Part shown: piece after piece, positions 7,543 through 16,393 of the stretch | Layout: every line of letters begins with the position of its first letter | Numbering within the stretch: the stretch's first letter is position 1 | Origin: Paeniglutamicibacter gangotriensis Lz1y | Lineage (GTDB): Bacteria > Actinomycetota > Actinomycetes > Actinomycetales > Micrococcaceae | Length of the DNA stretch: 64,000 nt | NCBI RefSeq assembly: GCF_000348945.1 | Contig: NZ_AOCK01000001.1 | Location: forward strand, 592,282-656,281 | Reading direction: 5' to 3' | Position numbers and translations under genes: made by a program | Notes under the pieces: model-generated | The model's input: the letters and a program-made list of their open reading frames with translations, nothing else | Told to the model about the DNA's origin: nothing | Database searches by the model: none

Positions 7543-9378
7543 CTGCAAGAACGAAGTCGAGAGCGCCCGCCGGTTCGGGGAATCGCGAGTTGGTGAGTGA
7601 GCGCTGAGACTTCGGCGACTGATGGTTTGGCATATACCGCCGGACAGTGCCCGCGCTGGGGCCGCCGACGGTTCCGTAATGGTGGGAACGTGACCGGAAG
7701 TGCCTGCCCGGCAAGAAACGTTGAACACGTTCGTGGTGGTGTTACGGCGCAGGATACTGCCGGGGTCCCTAGGGAAAGCTGGCCAGACAAATCGGTTCGA
7801 TGGTGGGATGGACAATTGCCCGCGGGGGAACGTGGTCGTGTTCGCGGTCGGATTCCGTCAACTCGGCCCCGAAGGCCGCTGATACCTTTTCCATGGCCTG
7901 ATGGTACGTGTTCCGCACCGCTTCGTCGAAGACGCCGCGACGCAGCAGAGCGGGGGACGAACACAGGGTGCCTTCCCCGGGTTCGGGTGCCGTCCTCGGG
8001 GTGCGGAAGTTGTCCACAGTCCTGGGCGCGGTCCATGACGGTCGGCCTACACCTGGGGAAAATGGAAGTATGGAATCCGGCAGGAGAAATTACCGTTTCC
8101 GAGTGTATCCCACGCCCGGACAGGCCGCTGCCCTGGAGCGCCAGGGGCACGCTGCCCGTGCACTGTGGAACCTACTGCATGCTGCTTGGGAGGCCAACGG
8201 CTTCCGCGTGGGATTAGACTGGTACACGCAAGAAATCAAGAACATCCGCAAGGATGCGGAGTATATCTGGTTCGCCGACCTCCCCGCCCAAGCTGCCCAG
8301 GCCGTGTGGAAAGACTATTTTCAGGCGTGGAGGAACTGCTGGAACCCCGAACACCCCGCGAAGGCCCCCGTGTTCAAGAAGCGCCATACGCGCATGGGCG
8401 TAGACATCCCCCAAGCCAGCCACTTCAAGCCCACCAGGATCAATGACAAGTACATCACCGTCAACGTTCCTTTGGCCGGGAAGATCAGGGTTCGACTGCA
8501 CCGCAAGGTGGATTTCACCCAGGTCACCGGGGCCCACCTGAACCGTGACGGACTCGGCTGGCACATCACCCTTCGCACCAAGACAGGGCCCATCATCAAG
8601 CCCACCGCCCACAAACGCGCGGCGATCGGCATCGACCGTGGGGTCACCGTCCCCCTGGCATTGTCCGACGGAACCAATTTCTGGCACCCGGACTTCACCA
8701 CCGCCACCGAGCGGACCACCCTGCTACGCCTGGAGCGCCGGCTGGCCCGGCAGGAGACCCGGCGCAAGAAAACCAACGCCCGGACTAGCAACCGGCAACG
8801 CCGAACCCGCGAGGCAATCTCCGCCATCAACAGCCGCCAGACCCGCCGGCGCAAGGACTTCCTAGACACGGCCTCCCGCAAGATCACCACCGATTACGCA
8901 CTGGTTGTCCTAGAAGAGCTGGACATCGGAAATTTGACGGCCAGGGCGAAACCCAAGCCCGATCCTAAAAAGCCCGGCGTCTGGCTGCCCAACAATGCTG
9001 CCGCCAAGACCGGGCTCAACAGGTCCATCCTCAACGAGGGCTGGGGTGGATTCCGTCGCATGATCACCTACAAGGCCGCGGAACACGGTGGGCAAATCGT
9101 CACCGTTGATGCGCGTTACACGAGCCAGACCTGTGCCAATTGCCGCACCAGGGGAATCCGCGAGAGCCAAGCGAAATTCCGCTGCACCACCAGCACCTGC
9201 CACATGTTTGGGATCACGGTGAATGCAGACACCAACGCAGCAGAAGAAATCGAAACCCGGGGCACGGAATTGGCCTCGTCAGACACCACTGTGGCCACCG
9301 CCCCACCAGCGCCCACCACCGTGTCGATCCCACCAGCGAAGGTGCCAATTGAATCCCCACCTTCAGTGATTGGTAATT
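7543..9378. mobile_element. IS200/IS605-family element, right end deleted
   Basis: The segment between the two permease fragments holds a decayed tnpA (minus strand) and a tnpB (plus strand) in the divergent IS605 arrangement. The left flank ends ...GGTTCGAT, which could be the target motif, since this family inserts 3' of a short specific sequence. At the right, GAATCCCCACCTTCAG resembles the first arm of the usual terminal hairpin, but the second arm is missing and permease coding sequence follows. A deletion therefore seems to have removed the right end plus the middle of the permease gene. Boundaries are approximate. Confidence 0.7.
7600..8017 (-). pseudogene. Degenerate IS200-type tnpA transposase
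   Basis: Three minus-strand pieces in different frames together resemble an IS200-type Y1 transposase. These are RRGVFDEAVRN...FGAELTESDREHDHV (near 7815-7950), a short LRRNTTTNVF stretch, and FRSRSHHYGTVGG...TVRRYMPNHQ (about 7610-7700), matching the usual FWSPSYYAGTVGG...RQYIENQ end. The HUH-type motif should read HVHLLV but is broken after HDHV. Frameshifts and a stop exclude a working single-strand transposase. Confidence 0.72.
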
Positions 9379-9431
9379 CACACTTACACCAACTTCATCT
9401 TGAAGTTCATGAACGATACCTCCGGCATTGA
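8070..9431 (+). CDS. tnpB: TnpB, RNA-guided nuclease of IS605-type element
   Basis: A 453-residue TnpB-like protein from ATG 8070 (GGGGAA 9 nt upstream). The RuvC triad looks complete: D189 (GIDRGV), E282 (VLEELDI) and D387 (NADTNAA). The zinc ribbon has C355, C358, C372 and C377; the second pair is CX4C rather than the usual CX2C. The last ~20 residues (about SVIGNSHLHQ onward) are read from permease DNA, because the element's right end and normal tnpB stop were lost. A guide RNA, if made, would normally overlap this 3' end, so function is doubtful. With tnpA broken the element cannot move on its own. Confidence 0.88.
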   Translation: MESGRRNYRFRVYPTPGQAAALERQGHAARALWNLLHAAWEANGFRVGLDWYTQEIKNIRKDAEYIWFADLPAQAAQAVWKDYFQAWRNCWNPEHPAKAPVFKKRHTRMGVDIPQASHFKPTRINDKYITVNVPLAGKIRVRLHRKVDFTQVTGAHLNRDGLGWHITLRTKTGPIIKPTAHKRAAIGIDRGVTVPLALSDGTNFWHPDFTTATERTTLLRLERRLARQETRRKKTNARTSNRQRRTREAISAINSRQTRRRKDFLDTASRKITTDYALVVLEELDIGNLTARAKPKPDPKKPGVWLPNNAAAKTGLNRSILNEGWGGFRRMITYKAAEHGGQIVTVDARYTSQTCANCRTRGIRESQAKFRCTTSTCHMFGITVNADTNAAEEIETRGTELASSDTTVATAPPAPTTVSIPPAKVPIESPPSVIGNSHLHQLHLEVHERYLRH

Positions 9432-9999
9432 CAAGACCCAGACCTCGGTCATCAACTTCTGGGCGCTGTTCATCTTCATGCTGCTGCAGCCGGTCTACGG
9501 CATCATCTCCGACAAGGTCGGCCGCAAGCCGCTGCTGCTCTGGTTCGGGATCACCGGTGTGCTGTTCACTTGGCCGCTGCTGTCGCTGCTGGCCAAGACC
9601 CAGAACCCGGTGTTGGCCTTCGTGCTGATGATGGGTGGGCTTCTCATCGTCGGTGGCTATACCTCGATCAACGCCCTGGTGAAGTCGGAACTGTTCCCGG
9701 CATCCATCCGCGCCCTGGGCGTGGGACTGGGCTATGCGATCGCGAACTCGCTCTTCAGCGGCACCGTCCCGCTGATCGGCGCCGCCTTGCAGAAGGCCGA
9801 CCGCATCGACCTGTTCTTCACCTATGTCACGGTGGCCATCGGCATCTCGCTGCTGGTATACATCTTCGCGCTGAAGAACAAGACGACCTCGCACCTGGAC
9901 AAGGAGCAGGGCCATGCCTGGACCGGCAAACCCGCCGAAAGTGCCGGTCAAGACGCCAAGGATTCGGATGACGATAAGAATGACCTCGTCGACGCCTAG
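9379..9999 (+). pseudogene. MHS-family (KgtP-like) permease, 3' fragment
   Basis: About 205 residues match the C-terminal half of a metabolite:H+ symporter of the major facilitator superfamily: TNFILKFMNDTSGI, FMLLQPVYGIISDKVGRKPLL, SELFPASIRALGVGLGYAIAN and helices to VYIFAL, then a charged tail. The N-terminal half is absent apart from the short fragment ending at 7542, so roughly 200 codons are missing. It cannot encode a working transporter. The related ProP/KgtP proteins carry compatible solutes or dicarboxylates. Confidence 0.85.
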
Positions 10000-10043
10000 T
10001 CCCGCCGGTGCGGTTCCTCGCAAACGCCAGGGAACCCCCGGAT

Positions 10044-10091
10044 AAAGCCATCCGCCAATGCGCGTCCCAACGTGTTGACGGATGGCTTTTT
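10044..10091 (+). terminator. Rho-independent terminator of the MHS permease
   Basis: AAAGCCATCCG (10044-10054) pairs with CGGATGGCTTT (10079-10089), and the T run continues to 10091. It lies 45 bases after the permease stop, as expected for the original gene. Confidence 0.78.
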
Positions 10092-10641
10092 CGTGCCCGG
10101 GTGTTTCAGCAAAGATCCTGGCGGCGGCCCGTTGGGCAGATCCGGTTGCCCGGCGTGGACGTCGAAGAGTTCCGTGGGGTGGGCGTGGAGCTGTGCCAGG
10201 GTCATGCGGCGGGTGAAGGACCGATCCCCGTGGGTCGGGAAGGGCATGGGATGATCCTGCGCGGCAGGGGATTCGGACTCGAGCTTCCGGCCCAGCCCCG
10301 ACAGCACCCGATGGAGTTTTTGGTCATCTAGGGCGGCAGCCGCGGCGGCGATCGGTGAGGCGGCTACTGGGGCGCGCACCACCCCAGTAGGCGAAGACTC
10401 CGTGGAAGAGCAGTTTCTCGGTGCGGGCGTCGCCGGCCACGATGCCGGCCCGCTCCCGGTCCACGGTTGCCTCCTGGTGTTCTCCGTCGCTGCGTGCCGG
10501 GGTGCGGCGCGCGGCGCGGATGGTCCGGCGCAGGTCCTCGAGGGCCGGCTGGCCGGCGATCCCGGCTGCCGTTGGATAGACCTGGCAGGCCACGGCAGGT
10601 GCCGGCTCGGAGGCAAAGAGGTCGGCGCCTGTTAAGAGACC
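10092..10641 (-). pseudogene. Unrecognised gene broken by frameshift
   Basis: Two minus-strand frames look protein-like in succession. About 10640-10370 reads LTGADLFASEPAPAV ... TEKLLFHGVFAYWGGA, and about 10370-10095 reads PVAASPIAAAAAALDD ... FTRRMTLAQLHAHPTELFDV. They join at a frame change near 10370, and no good start is seen upstream. I do not recognise the family. The 3' end runs into the terminator at 10044-10091. It may be a decayed gene or a non-coding stretch with fortuitous open frames. Confidence 0.35.
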
Positions 10642-10673
10642 TTGATGACTGGCGAGACGACTGGGACAACGAC

Positions 10674-11012
10674 ATGTGCAGTGCATATATCGGGTCATCC
10701 GAAGAAGCCGAAGGCCTCAGTTGTAGTCTCCAATTGTTGAATGCAAAGTTCATTGCAGATCGAACGAAGACCAGTGTTTCTGCCCTAATGGAAGTGGCGT
10801 CCCCGATGTACAAAGGTGCACCGCCGGACTCCATCAAACAGAGTGTTGCTGAGGTGCTTACGGACTCGATTCGAATTGGTACGGCGCACGACGAATACTC
10901 TGAAATGGACTGCCCCATTGATGATCAGTGCGCATCCTACGTCATGGCATTGCTGCTATTGATTGGCCGTATGACTGACAAGCTTTCAACCGGGGAAGCT
11001 TACAACCATTAG
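10674..11012 (+). CDS. Hypothetical protein, 112 residues
   Basis: Open frame from ATG 10674; an upstream in-frame stretch (DLDDWRDDWDND) suggests the true start could be earlier. The sequence (SLQLLNAKFIADRTK, SVAEVLTDSIRIG, SYVMALLLLIGRMTD) looks mostly helical, with no membrane span or signal peptide. Base composition is noticeably less GC-rich than in neighbours, and there is no clear ribosome site. No family is recognised. It may be a recent acquisition or a remnant. Confidence 0.4.
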   Translation: MCSAYIGSSEEAEGLSCSLQLLNAKFIADRTKTSVSALMEVASPMYKGAPPDSIKQSVAEVLTDSIRIGTAHDEYSEMDCPIDDQCASYVMALLLLIGRMTDKLSTGEAYNH

Positions 11013-11471
11013 TCCGGGTCGCTGGGGCCTTTCGAAGTCTTGGAAGCACTTAGCGTGATCGACATCCATCCGTCTGTATGGCGCGTGGTTTCCCATAAAC
11101 GTCGTTTGCGACTCTCGTGTCCTCCACTATTTGCCAGCGAACTGTCCATCGTGGGTGATGCCGAGCGAACAACAGTGGCTCAGCAGTGTCCAGTCTCCAA
11201 GGTGGGTCTAGGTTGAACATCGCCCGACATGTGTAACGCAGCATTGATACAACTAGAACGCGCGAGAACAAATCAATGACTTCCGATGTCTCTGTGTGTT
11301 GCGCCGGTGACGCACGATGACATCTCCCGCGCCATGGAAAGGCCTTTGGATGCCCTCGATGACGCCTCATGACTGTGCACTTCGCTGTGTGAATCGGCAG
11401 GTGCACAAGCCCCTCAGAGATTCCTAGGATCAACTCATTGATTCGAAACGAACTCTCGAAGGAGCCACCTC
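11013..11471. other. Intergenic region before the SfnB/DszC-like pair
   Basis: About 460 bases without a convincing gene; frames on both strands look random. The last 30 bases hold the AAGGAG ribosome site of the next gene. I see no recognisable riboswitch. Confidence 0.35.
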
Positions 11472-12707
11472 ATGAGCACCATCACCCTTGACGCCCGCTC
11501 ACTGCCACGCACCCCCTGGCACGGACACGCAGAAGAATCCGAACTTGGCCATTGGTCGGCCGTCGCCCGTACCGTAGCCGAGGCCCTGGCCGTCGACGCA
11601 CTGGCCCGAGACAAAGCCAATGCGGAGCCGTTCTCCGAAGTCGGCTTGCTGCGCGACTCCGGGCTGCTGAATCTGTTGGTGCCGACCGAATTTGGTGGCG
11701 GCGGCGGACATTGGGAATCGGCATTCGCCGCAGTGCGCATCATTGCCACGGCCGACGGGTCGATCGCCCAGCTGTTGGCCTACCACTACGCCAACCAGGC
11801 AAGCATTGCCTTCTATGCCGACCCTGCCAACCAAGGCGCGTGGTTTGCCCGCAGCGCCGCGGACGGCTGGCTGTGGGGAGACTCGGTCAATCCCGTGGAC
11901 CCGGACCTGCACTTAGTGGCAGAAGGCGACGGCTACCGACTCAACGGACTCAAGCGCTTCTCTACTGGATCCAGCGTGGGCGACGTGATCGTGATCAACG
12001 CAGCGGTTACCGGCGGGAAGAACGACGGCAAGGTGCTGGCTTTCGTGCTGGAACGCACCCGTGAAGGCCTCGAATTGCTCGGCGACTGGGATCACCTGGG
12101 CCAGCGTTTATCTGCCTCGGGCTCGGTGAAATACCACGACGTTTTCGTGGCCCCGCAGGACGTACTCGGTGAGGTCACCGCCGAACCCATCGCCACACTG
12201 CTGACTCCCGGGTTGCAGCTGGCCTTCGGCAACTTCTACCTCGGCATCGCCGAAGGTGCGCTGAGCGCGGGTCGTGCAATCCTGCTCGAACGAAAGAATT
12301 CTTGGTTCCTCTCCTCCGCGGACACCTACGCCCAGGATCCGGTGTTTCAGCGGATTCTCGGGGAGTTGAAGGCTCGCACCGCGGCCGTCGGGGCCCTGGC
12401 CGAGAAGCTCAACCGCCGCTTCGATACCGAAGTGGGCCGCGCCGGTGACCTAGATGAGGCCCAGCGCGGAGATATTGCGGTGGCGATTGCCGAGCTCAAG
12501 GTCGTCGCCACCGAGGCTGCGCTCGAGGTCGCCAACCGGATCTACGAAGTCACAGGTTCCAGCTCCACCAAGAACGACGTGGGCCTTGACCTGTTCTGGC
12601 GCAATGTCCGCACTCACTCGCTGCACGATCCCGTCGATTACAAGAAGATCGAGGTCGGCACCTACTTCTTGCACGGAACCAACGCGCCGCTCTCGCTTTA
12701 CACCTAA
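11472..12707 (+). CDS. Acyl-CoA dehydrogenase-like flavin monooxygenase (SfnB/DszC type)
   Basis: A 411-residue protein of the acyl-CoA dehydrogenase fold, in the subgroup with DszC and SfnB that uses reduced flavin to oxygenate sulfur compounds or similar substrates. Visible features are the N-terminal helical domain, LLVPTEFGGGGG, the beta-domain stretch YRLNGLKRFSTGSSVGD and a C-terminal helical bundle ending in FWRNVRTHSLHDPVDYK, a DszC-type terminus with conserved His and Arg. AAGGAG precedes the ATG. It is followed 46 bases on by a paralogue. A flavin reductase is needed; one lies far away at 47235. Substrate unknown. Confidence 0.82.
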   Translation: MSTITLDARSLPRTPWHGHAEESELGHWSAVARTVAEALAVDALARDKANAEPFSEVGLLRDSGLLNLLVPTEFGGGGGHWESAFAAVRIIATADGSIAQLLAYHYANQASIAFYADPANQGAWFARSAADGWLWGDSVNPVDPDLHLVAEGDGYRLNGLKRFSTGSSVGDVIVINAAVTGGKNDGKVLAFVLERTREGLELLGDWDHLGQRLSASGSVKYHDVFVAPQDVLGEVTAEPIATLLTPGLQLAFGNFYLGIAEGALSAGRAILLERKNSWFLSSADTYAQDPVFQRILGELKARTAAVGALAEKLNRRFDTEVGRAGDLDEAQRGDIAVAIAELKVVATEAALEVANRIYEVTGSSSTKNDVGLDLFWRNVRTHSLHDPVDYKKIEVGTYFLHGTNAPLSLYT

Positions 12708-12753
12708 AAATCGGCACCTTTCCCCGAATCCGAGATCCTCCAGGAGGCCCCGT

Positions 12754-13992
12754 ATGAGCACCACCACCTTGAACCAATCCCGACTCACACGTCTGTCCGC
12801 CCGCTTCGCACCGGTGTTTGCCACCATCGCCGCCGGGGCAGCTGCCCGCGATGCCGACCGTTCCCTGCCGTACCAAGAAATTCGTGAACTTGCTGCCTCC
12901 GGCTTTGGCGCGCTGCGCGTCCCCGAATCCCACGGCGGGGCAGGGGCCACCCTGTCCGAACTTTTCTCCCTGCTCACCGATCTGGCAGCTGCCGATCCAA
13001 ATCTCACCCAGGCGCTGCGCGCCCACTTTGCCTTCGTCGAGGATCGATTGGTCGCCGCCGAGGGCCCCGAGCGTGAGCGCTGGCTGGAACGCTTTGCCGC
13101 AGGAGAACTGGTGGGCAACTCCTGGACCGAGATCGGCACCGTGGCCCTGGGCGAGGTGAACACCAAGGTCAATCCCGATTCTCAGGGCGGATTCACCGTC
13201 ACCGGAACCAAGTACTACTCCACCGGAAGCATCTTCGCCGATTGGATCGATACCTATGCCGAACGAAGCGACAGCGGCAAACGGGTCATCGCGGTCGTGA
13301 ACGCCCACCAGCCCGGCGTGCAGCTGGGCGACGACTGGGACGGATTCGGCCAACGCACTACAGGAACCGGCACCTCCACGTTCACGGCCGCGGTGGTGGA
13401 AGAAACGAACATCATCGACTTCGATACCCGCTTCCGCTACCAGACTGCGTTCTACCAAGTGGTGTTGCTCGTCGTGCTGGCCGGCAGTGCGCAGGGCGGG
13501 GCGCAGGACTTCGCCGCGGAACTCGCCGCCCGCAAGCGGACCTTCAGCCACGGAGCCGCAGCGGTCGCCTCCGAGGATCCGCAATTGCTGCAAGTTATCG
13601 GTGAAGTGTCCGCCGCAGCCTTCGTTGCTAAGTCCACGGTGATCGCCGCGGCCCAGGGGCTGGAAGCTGCCTACCAATCCGCACTGGGGCTGCGTCGCGG
13701 TGAGATCGATCTTGAGGCGGACATTGCAGCCAACGATGCCGCCGAGCTCGCCTCCGCTCAAGGGCAGGTGGCGTTGACGCCGTTGGTGACCACCGCGCTG
13801 TCTCGGGCCTTCGATGCGTTGGCGGCCTCGGCCACCATCACCTCCAAGAACCTTGACCGGCATTGGCGCAATGCCCGCACCGCGGGAAACCACAACCCGT
13901 GGGTGTTCAAGGCCCGGCTGGTGGGCGAGCACGCGGTGCACGGACGGGAACTGCCGCGCGTCTGGGCTATTGGCGCTTCCGGCGGAAAATAA
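12754..13992 (+). CDS. Acyl-CoA dehydrogenase-like flavin monooxygenase, second copy
   Basis: A 412-residue paralogue of the preceding gene; AGGAGG stands 7 bases before ATG 12754. It shares the fold and landmarks (LRVPESHGGAGATLSE, FTVTGTKYYSTGSIFADW, TITSKNLDRHWRNARTAGNH and a C-terminal HAVHG). The terminal HWRNARTxxxHNP motif is typical of SfnB-like enzymes rather than beta-oxidation dehydrogenases. Likely co-transcribed with its neighbour. The two may act on related organosulfur substrates or form a heteromer; the sequence does not decide. Confidence 0.82.
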   Translation: MSTTTLNQSRLTRLSARFAPVFATIAAGAAARDADRSLPYQEIRELAASGFGALRVPESHGGAGATLSELFSLLTDLAAADPNLTQALRAHFAFVEDRLVAAEGPERERWLERFAAGELVGNSWTEIGTVALGEVNTKVNPDSQGGFTVTGTKYYSTGSIFADWIDTYAERSDSGKRVIAVVNAHQPGVQLGDDWDGFGQRTTGTGTSTFTAAVVEETNIIDFDTRFRYQTAFYQVVLLVVLAGSAQGGAQDFAAELAARKRTFSHGAAAVASEDPQLLQVIGEVSAAAFVAKSTVIAAAQGLEAAYQSALGLRRGEIDLEADIAANDAAELASAQGQVALTPLVTTALSRAFDALAASATITSKNLDRHWRNARTAGNHNPWVFKARLVGEHAVHGRELPRVWAIGASGGK

Positions 13993-14013
13993 CGCAGGTA
14001 CCCCCGCGGCCGC

Positions 14014-15255
14014 TCAGCCCGAGGCCCCCGCATACCCGGGGTCGATGTCCTTGGGGTCCGCATAGTGGACCGGCTCGCCCGCGCGTTCAATGAATTCGAA
14101 GGCGATGATCTTCTGCAGGGCCGGAGGCACCGTGTAGTTCGTACCGATCTCCACGATGCCTTCGGCGGCCAAGGTGTTCAGTGCAGCTAAGGTGTGCACC
14201 ATGCCCATGTCCTGCGGGGACGGGTCCTCGGGTATCCATGCGGCTAGGTCGGCGACGGGGAACCCGTCCCCGAGGCACGCATGCACCAGGATGTCGGCAG
14301 TGATCTCCTCGGCACCGGACAAACGGGCGTTCCCTCCCGCGTATTCGGGGTTGGTGAAGCGGCGGATCATGGCCAGTGCCACGTCCCGCAGCAGGATGAC
14401 CAGGGCTTGCGCGTCGTCGGGGTTGGTGAAGTAGGACAGCGCGTTTCCACTGGCGGAGGCCTTGGAACCGTGGATCTCGATGGCGCCGATCTCGAGCAGC
14501 GACTCCCAGTACAAATCCGCAAGCGGGATATCTTGGGCGCGCATGGCTCGCTGCGCCGCCGTCAGTTCCCGGGAAGATTCGATGGGACTTCCCTCGACGT
14601 CGAGGGCCGCAACATCCAGTGCCGCGGCCGCCGCCTCGATGTCCTGGCTCGTCAGCCTTCCGGATTCCGTGACGTCGCGTTGGCTGCCGAACCAGTGCAG
14701 GAAGCCATGGGTCCGCCGTGCCAGGGGCATCGCCACCAGGACGGAGAGCAGCTCTTCGCGGGGGATCGCCGGGACCTCGAAGGGGGCTTCGTCTCCAACC
14801 GTTTCGGGGCCGACGTTCAACAGTGCCAGCAGCAGCTGCTGGACGGAATCTGATTGCAGCTCGGTGCCGCCCCAATGGTGGGCATCTTCCAGGAACTCCA
14901 CATAGCGCAGCAGCAGCTGCAGTACGAATGTGCTGTCGTCTGCAGGGACGGTTGGCAGATGGGCCTCGAGGGTAGCCGCGACCTTATGAGTTTCCAGGAC
15001 CACTGGGGTGGGGCCGGGAGCTCCGTAATGCTTCATGAATTCGGAGAGGACGGGCAGTTCGCGGCCGGTCGGCGGGATCACCATGCGGGTGTGCAGCCAC
15101 GCCGCGAATTCTGCGGACAGGTCCTGCCCCGCGGCGCGGGAACGGAACGCGTCGATGCTGACGATGTTTTTGGATGCGGAGGCCCGTGCAGGGTGCCCTG
15201 GTTTGGAGGCACGGGAGGTCGACGGTTTTTTCTTCTTGGACACGTGGACTCGCAT
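14014..15255 (-). CDS. Hypothetical protein, 413 residues
   Basis: Unrecognised cytoplasmic protein. The N-terminus is a lysine/serine-rich tail (SKKKKPSTSRASKPGH), followed by a mostly helical, acidic body without membrane spans. Runs such as FVLQLLLRYVEFLEDAHHWGG and LLSVLVAMPLARRTHGFLHWFG suggest stacked helices. It is convergent with the SfnB-like pair and divergent from the 270-residue gene at 15366, with about 110 bases between. Its codon use matches the neighbours, so I treat it as real, without a function. Confidence 0.65.
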   Translation of the reverse strand: MRVHVSKKKKPSTSRASKPGHPARASASKNIVSIDAFRSRAAGQDLSAEFAAWLHTRMVIPPTGRELPVLSEFMKHYGAPGPTPVVLETHKVAATLEAHLPTVPADDSTFVLQLLLRYVEFLEDAHHWGGTELQSDSVQQLLLALLNVGPETVGDEAPFEVPAIPREELLSVLVAMPLARRTHGFLHWFGSQRDVTESGRLTSQDIEAAAAALDVAALDVEGSPIESSRELTAAQRAMRAQDIPLADLYWESLLEIGAIEIHGSKASASGNALSYFTNPDDAQALVILLRDVALAMIRRFTNPEYAGGNARLSGAEEITADILVHACLGDGFPVADLAAWIPEDPSPQDMGMVHTLAALNTLAAEGIVEIGTNYTVPPALQKIIAFEFIERAGEPVHYADPKDIDPGYAGASG

Positions 15256-15365
15256 TCACTTCGGACGGGGGAGAACTGAACGTTCCACAACACTACAACG
15301 GAACGGCGAGCAACACCGGGGAAGGCATCTGGACGAAGAGTTGACTGACATGGGAGATTTGAGCT

Positions 15366-16178
15366 GTGGACAAAATGACAGATGAAATTGAACTCAAGAC
15401 TCTGGACCGCGCCCGGGAACAGCTGGCCACCATGCTCGAGTTGGTCGAGCGCGGCCAAGTGCGCTGCAGTGCCGCCACCAAGAAGCCAACGGCCGCCACC
15501 ATGAGAATGTTGGCCGAGGCCTTGCCGGGAGGTGACTTTTACGCAGACGAACACCTGTGCGCCTTTGCCTGGCCGTTGCTGCTGCAGGCCGGTGGGCTGG
15601 CGTCGGGAACCAAACTCGAACTCACGGCCAAGGGCAGGACGGCACTGAAGAAGGACCCGGATGAGGTCCTGCTGGGTCTCTGGGACCGCTGGGTCAAGGC
15701 CGGGGTGATCGATGAGCTCAGCAGGATCGAGGCCGTCAAAGGTCAGCGTCGAACCAATGTGCTCTCCGGGCTGAAAAACCGCCGGTTCATGGCCGCGGAG
15801 GTTCTGTCGGTGTTGTCAGTAAACGAGTTCACGATGGTGACCCAAGCCCATAGCGACTCGATCGGTGACGGCGCTCACTTCACGGTGGTGCGCAACGACA
15901 TGGCGGCGTTCAAGCTGTACATCGAGGATCCGCAATATGGCAGCCTTGGGTACGATCACGTCGACTTCGAAGGAACGGTCGACCGGCGCTATCTCATGGT
16001 TCTGCTCTTTGAATACGCTGCGACCTTGGGTCTGGTTGACGTGCGCTACGTAGATTCGAACTTGGCGTTGGACGACTACGAAGATTTCTGGGGGACCGAG
16101 CAGCTGACCAGGCTGAGCCGTTACGACGGTTTGCGTGCGGTGCGCCTGACGACCTTGGGACAACGAGCCAAAGGGTAG
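15366..16178 (+). CDS. Hypothetical protein, 270 residues
   Basis: Starts at GTG 15366 or ATG 15375. The body contains TKKPTAATMRMLAEALPGGDF and AFAWPLLLQAGGLASGTKLELTAKGRTAL, which recall wing-like segments in helicase-associated actinobacterial proteins. I cannot name a family with confidence. No signal peptide or membrane helix is seen. It is divergent from 14014-15255 and upstream of the toxin-antitoxin remnant, so it could belong to an accessory cluster. Confidence 0.6.
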   Translation: MDKMTDEIELKTLDRAREQLATMLELVERGQVRCSAATKKPTAATMRMLAEALPGGDFYADEHLCAFAWPLLLQAGGLASGTKLELTAKGRTALKKDPDEVLLGLWDRWVKAGVIDELSRIEAVKGQRRTNVLSGLKNRRFMAAEVLSVLSVNEFTMVTQAHSDSIGDGAHFTVVRNDMAAFKLYIEDPQYGSLGYDHVDFEGTVDRRYLMVLLFEYAATLGLVDVRYVDSNLALDDYEDFWGTEQLTRLSRYDGLRAVRLTTLGQRAKG

Positions 16179-16393
16179 CCAACCGTGGGGACAGCCTGGC
16201 TGTCGGCGCCGATGCCGCGTCCACCTGTCGTTTCAATACCTCCGGGAAGGTTGATACGTTGCCTCAGAAAGGAACCTCCGCGTAGGCACATTGACATGAT
16301 GGTTGCCTCGGCGCACCATCGGCATACGGACGAAGTACGGAAAAGAACGATCGTCCAAAAATCTTCCGTCTGTTGGCCGAGGGAGACCCCGAA

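Noticed and set aside
8070..9431. Possibility that this TnpB is a nuclease-dead repressor (TldR-like) regulating the adjacent permease
   Set aside because: The RuvC residues D189, E282 and D387 are all present and the adjacent permease is itself destroyed, so the repressor scenario does not fit.
12550..13941. 463-codon minus-strand frame opposite the second SfnB-like gene
   Set aside because: No domain, skewed composition, fully overlapped by a conserved enzyme gene.
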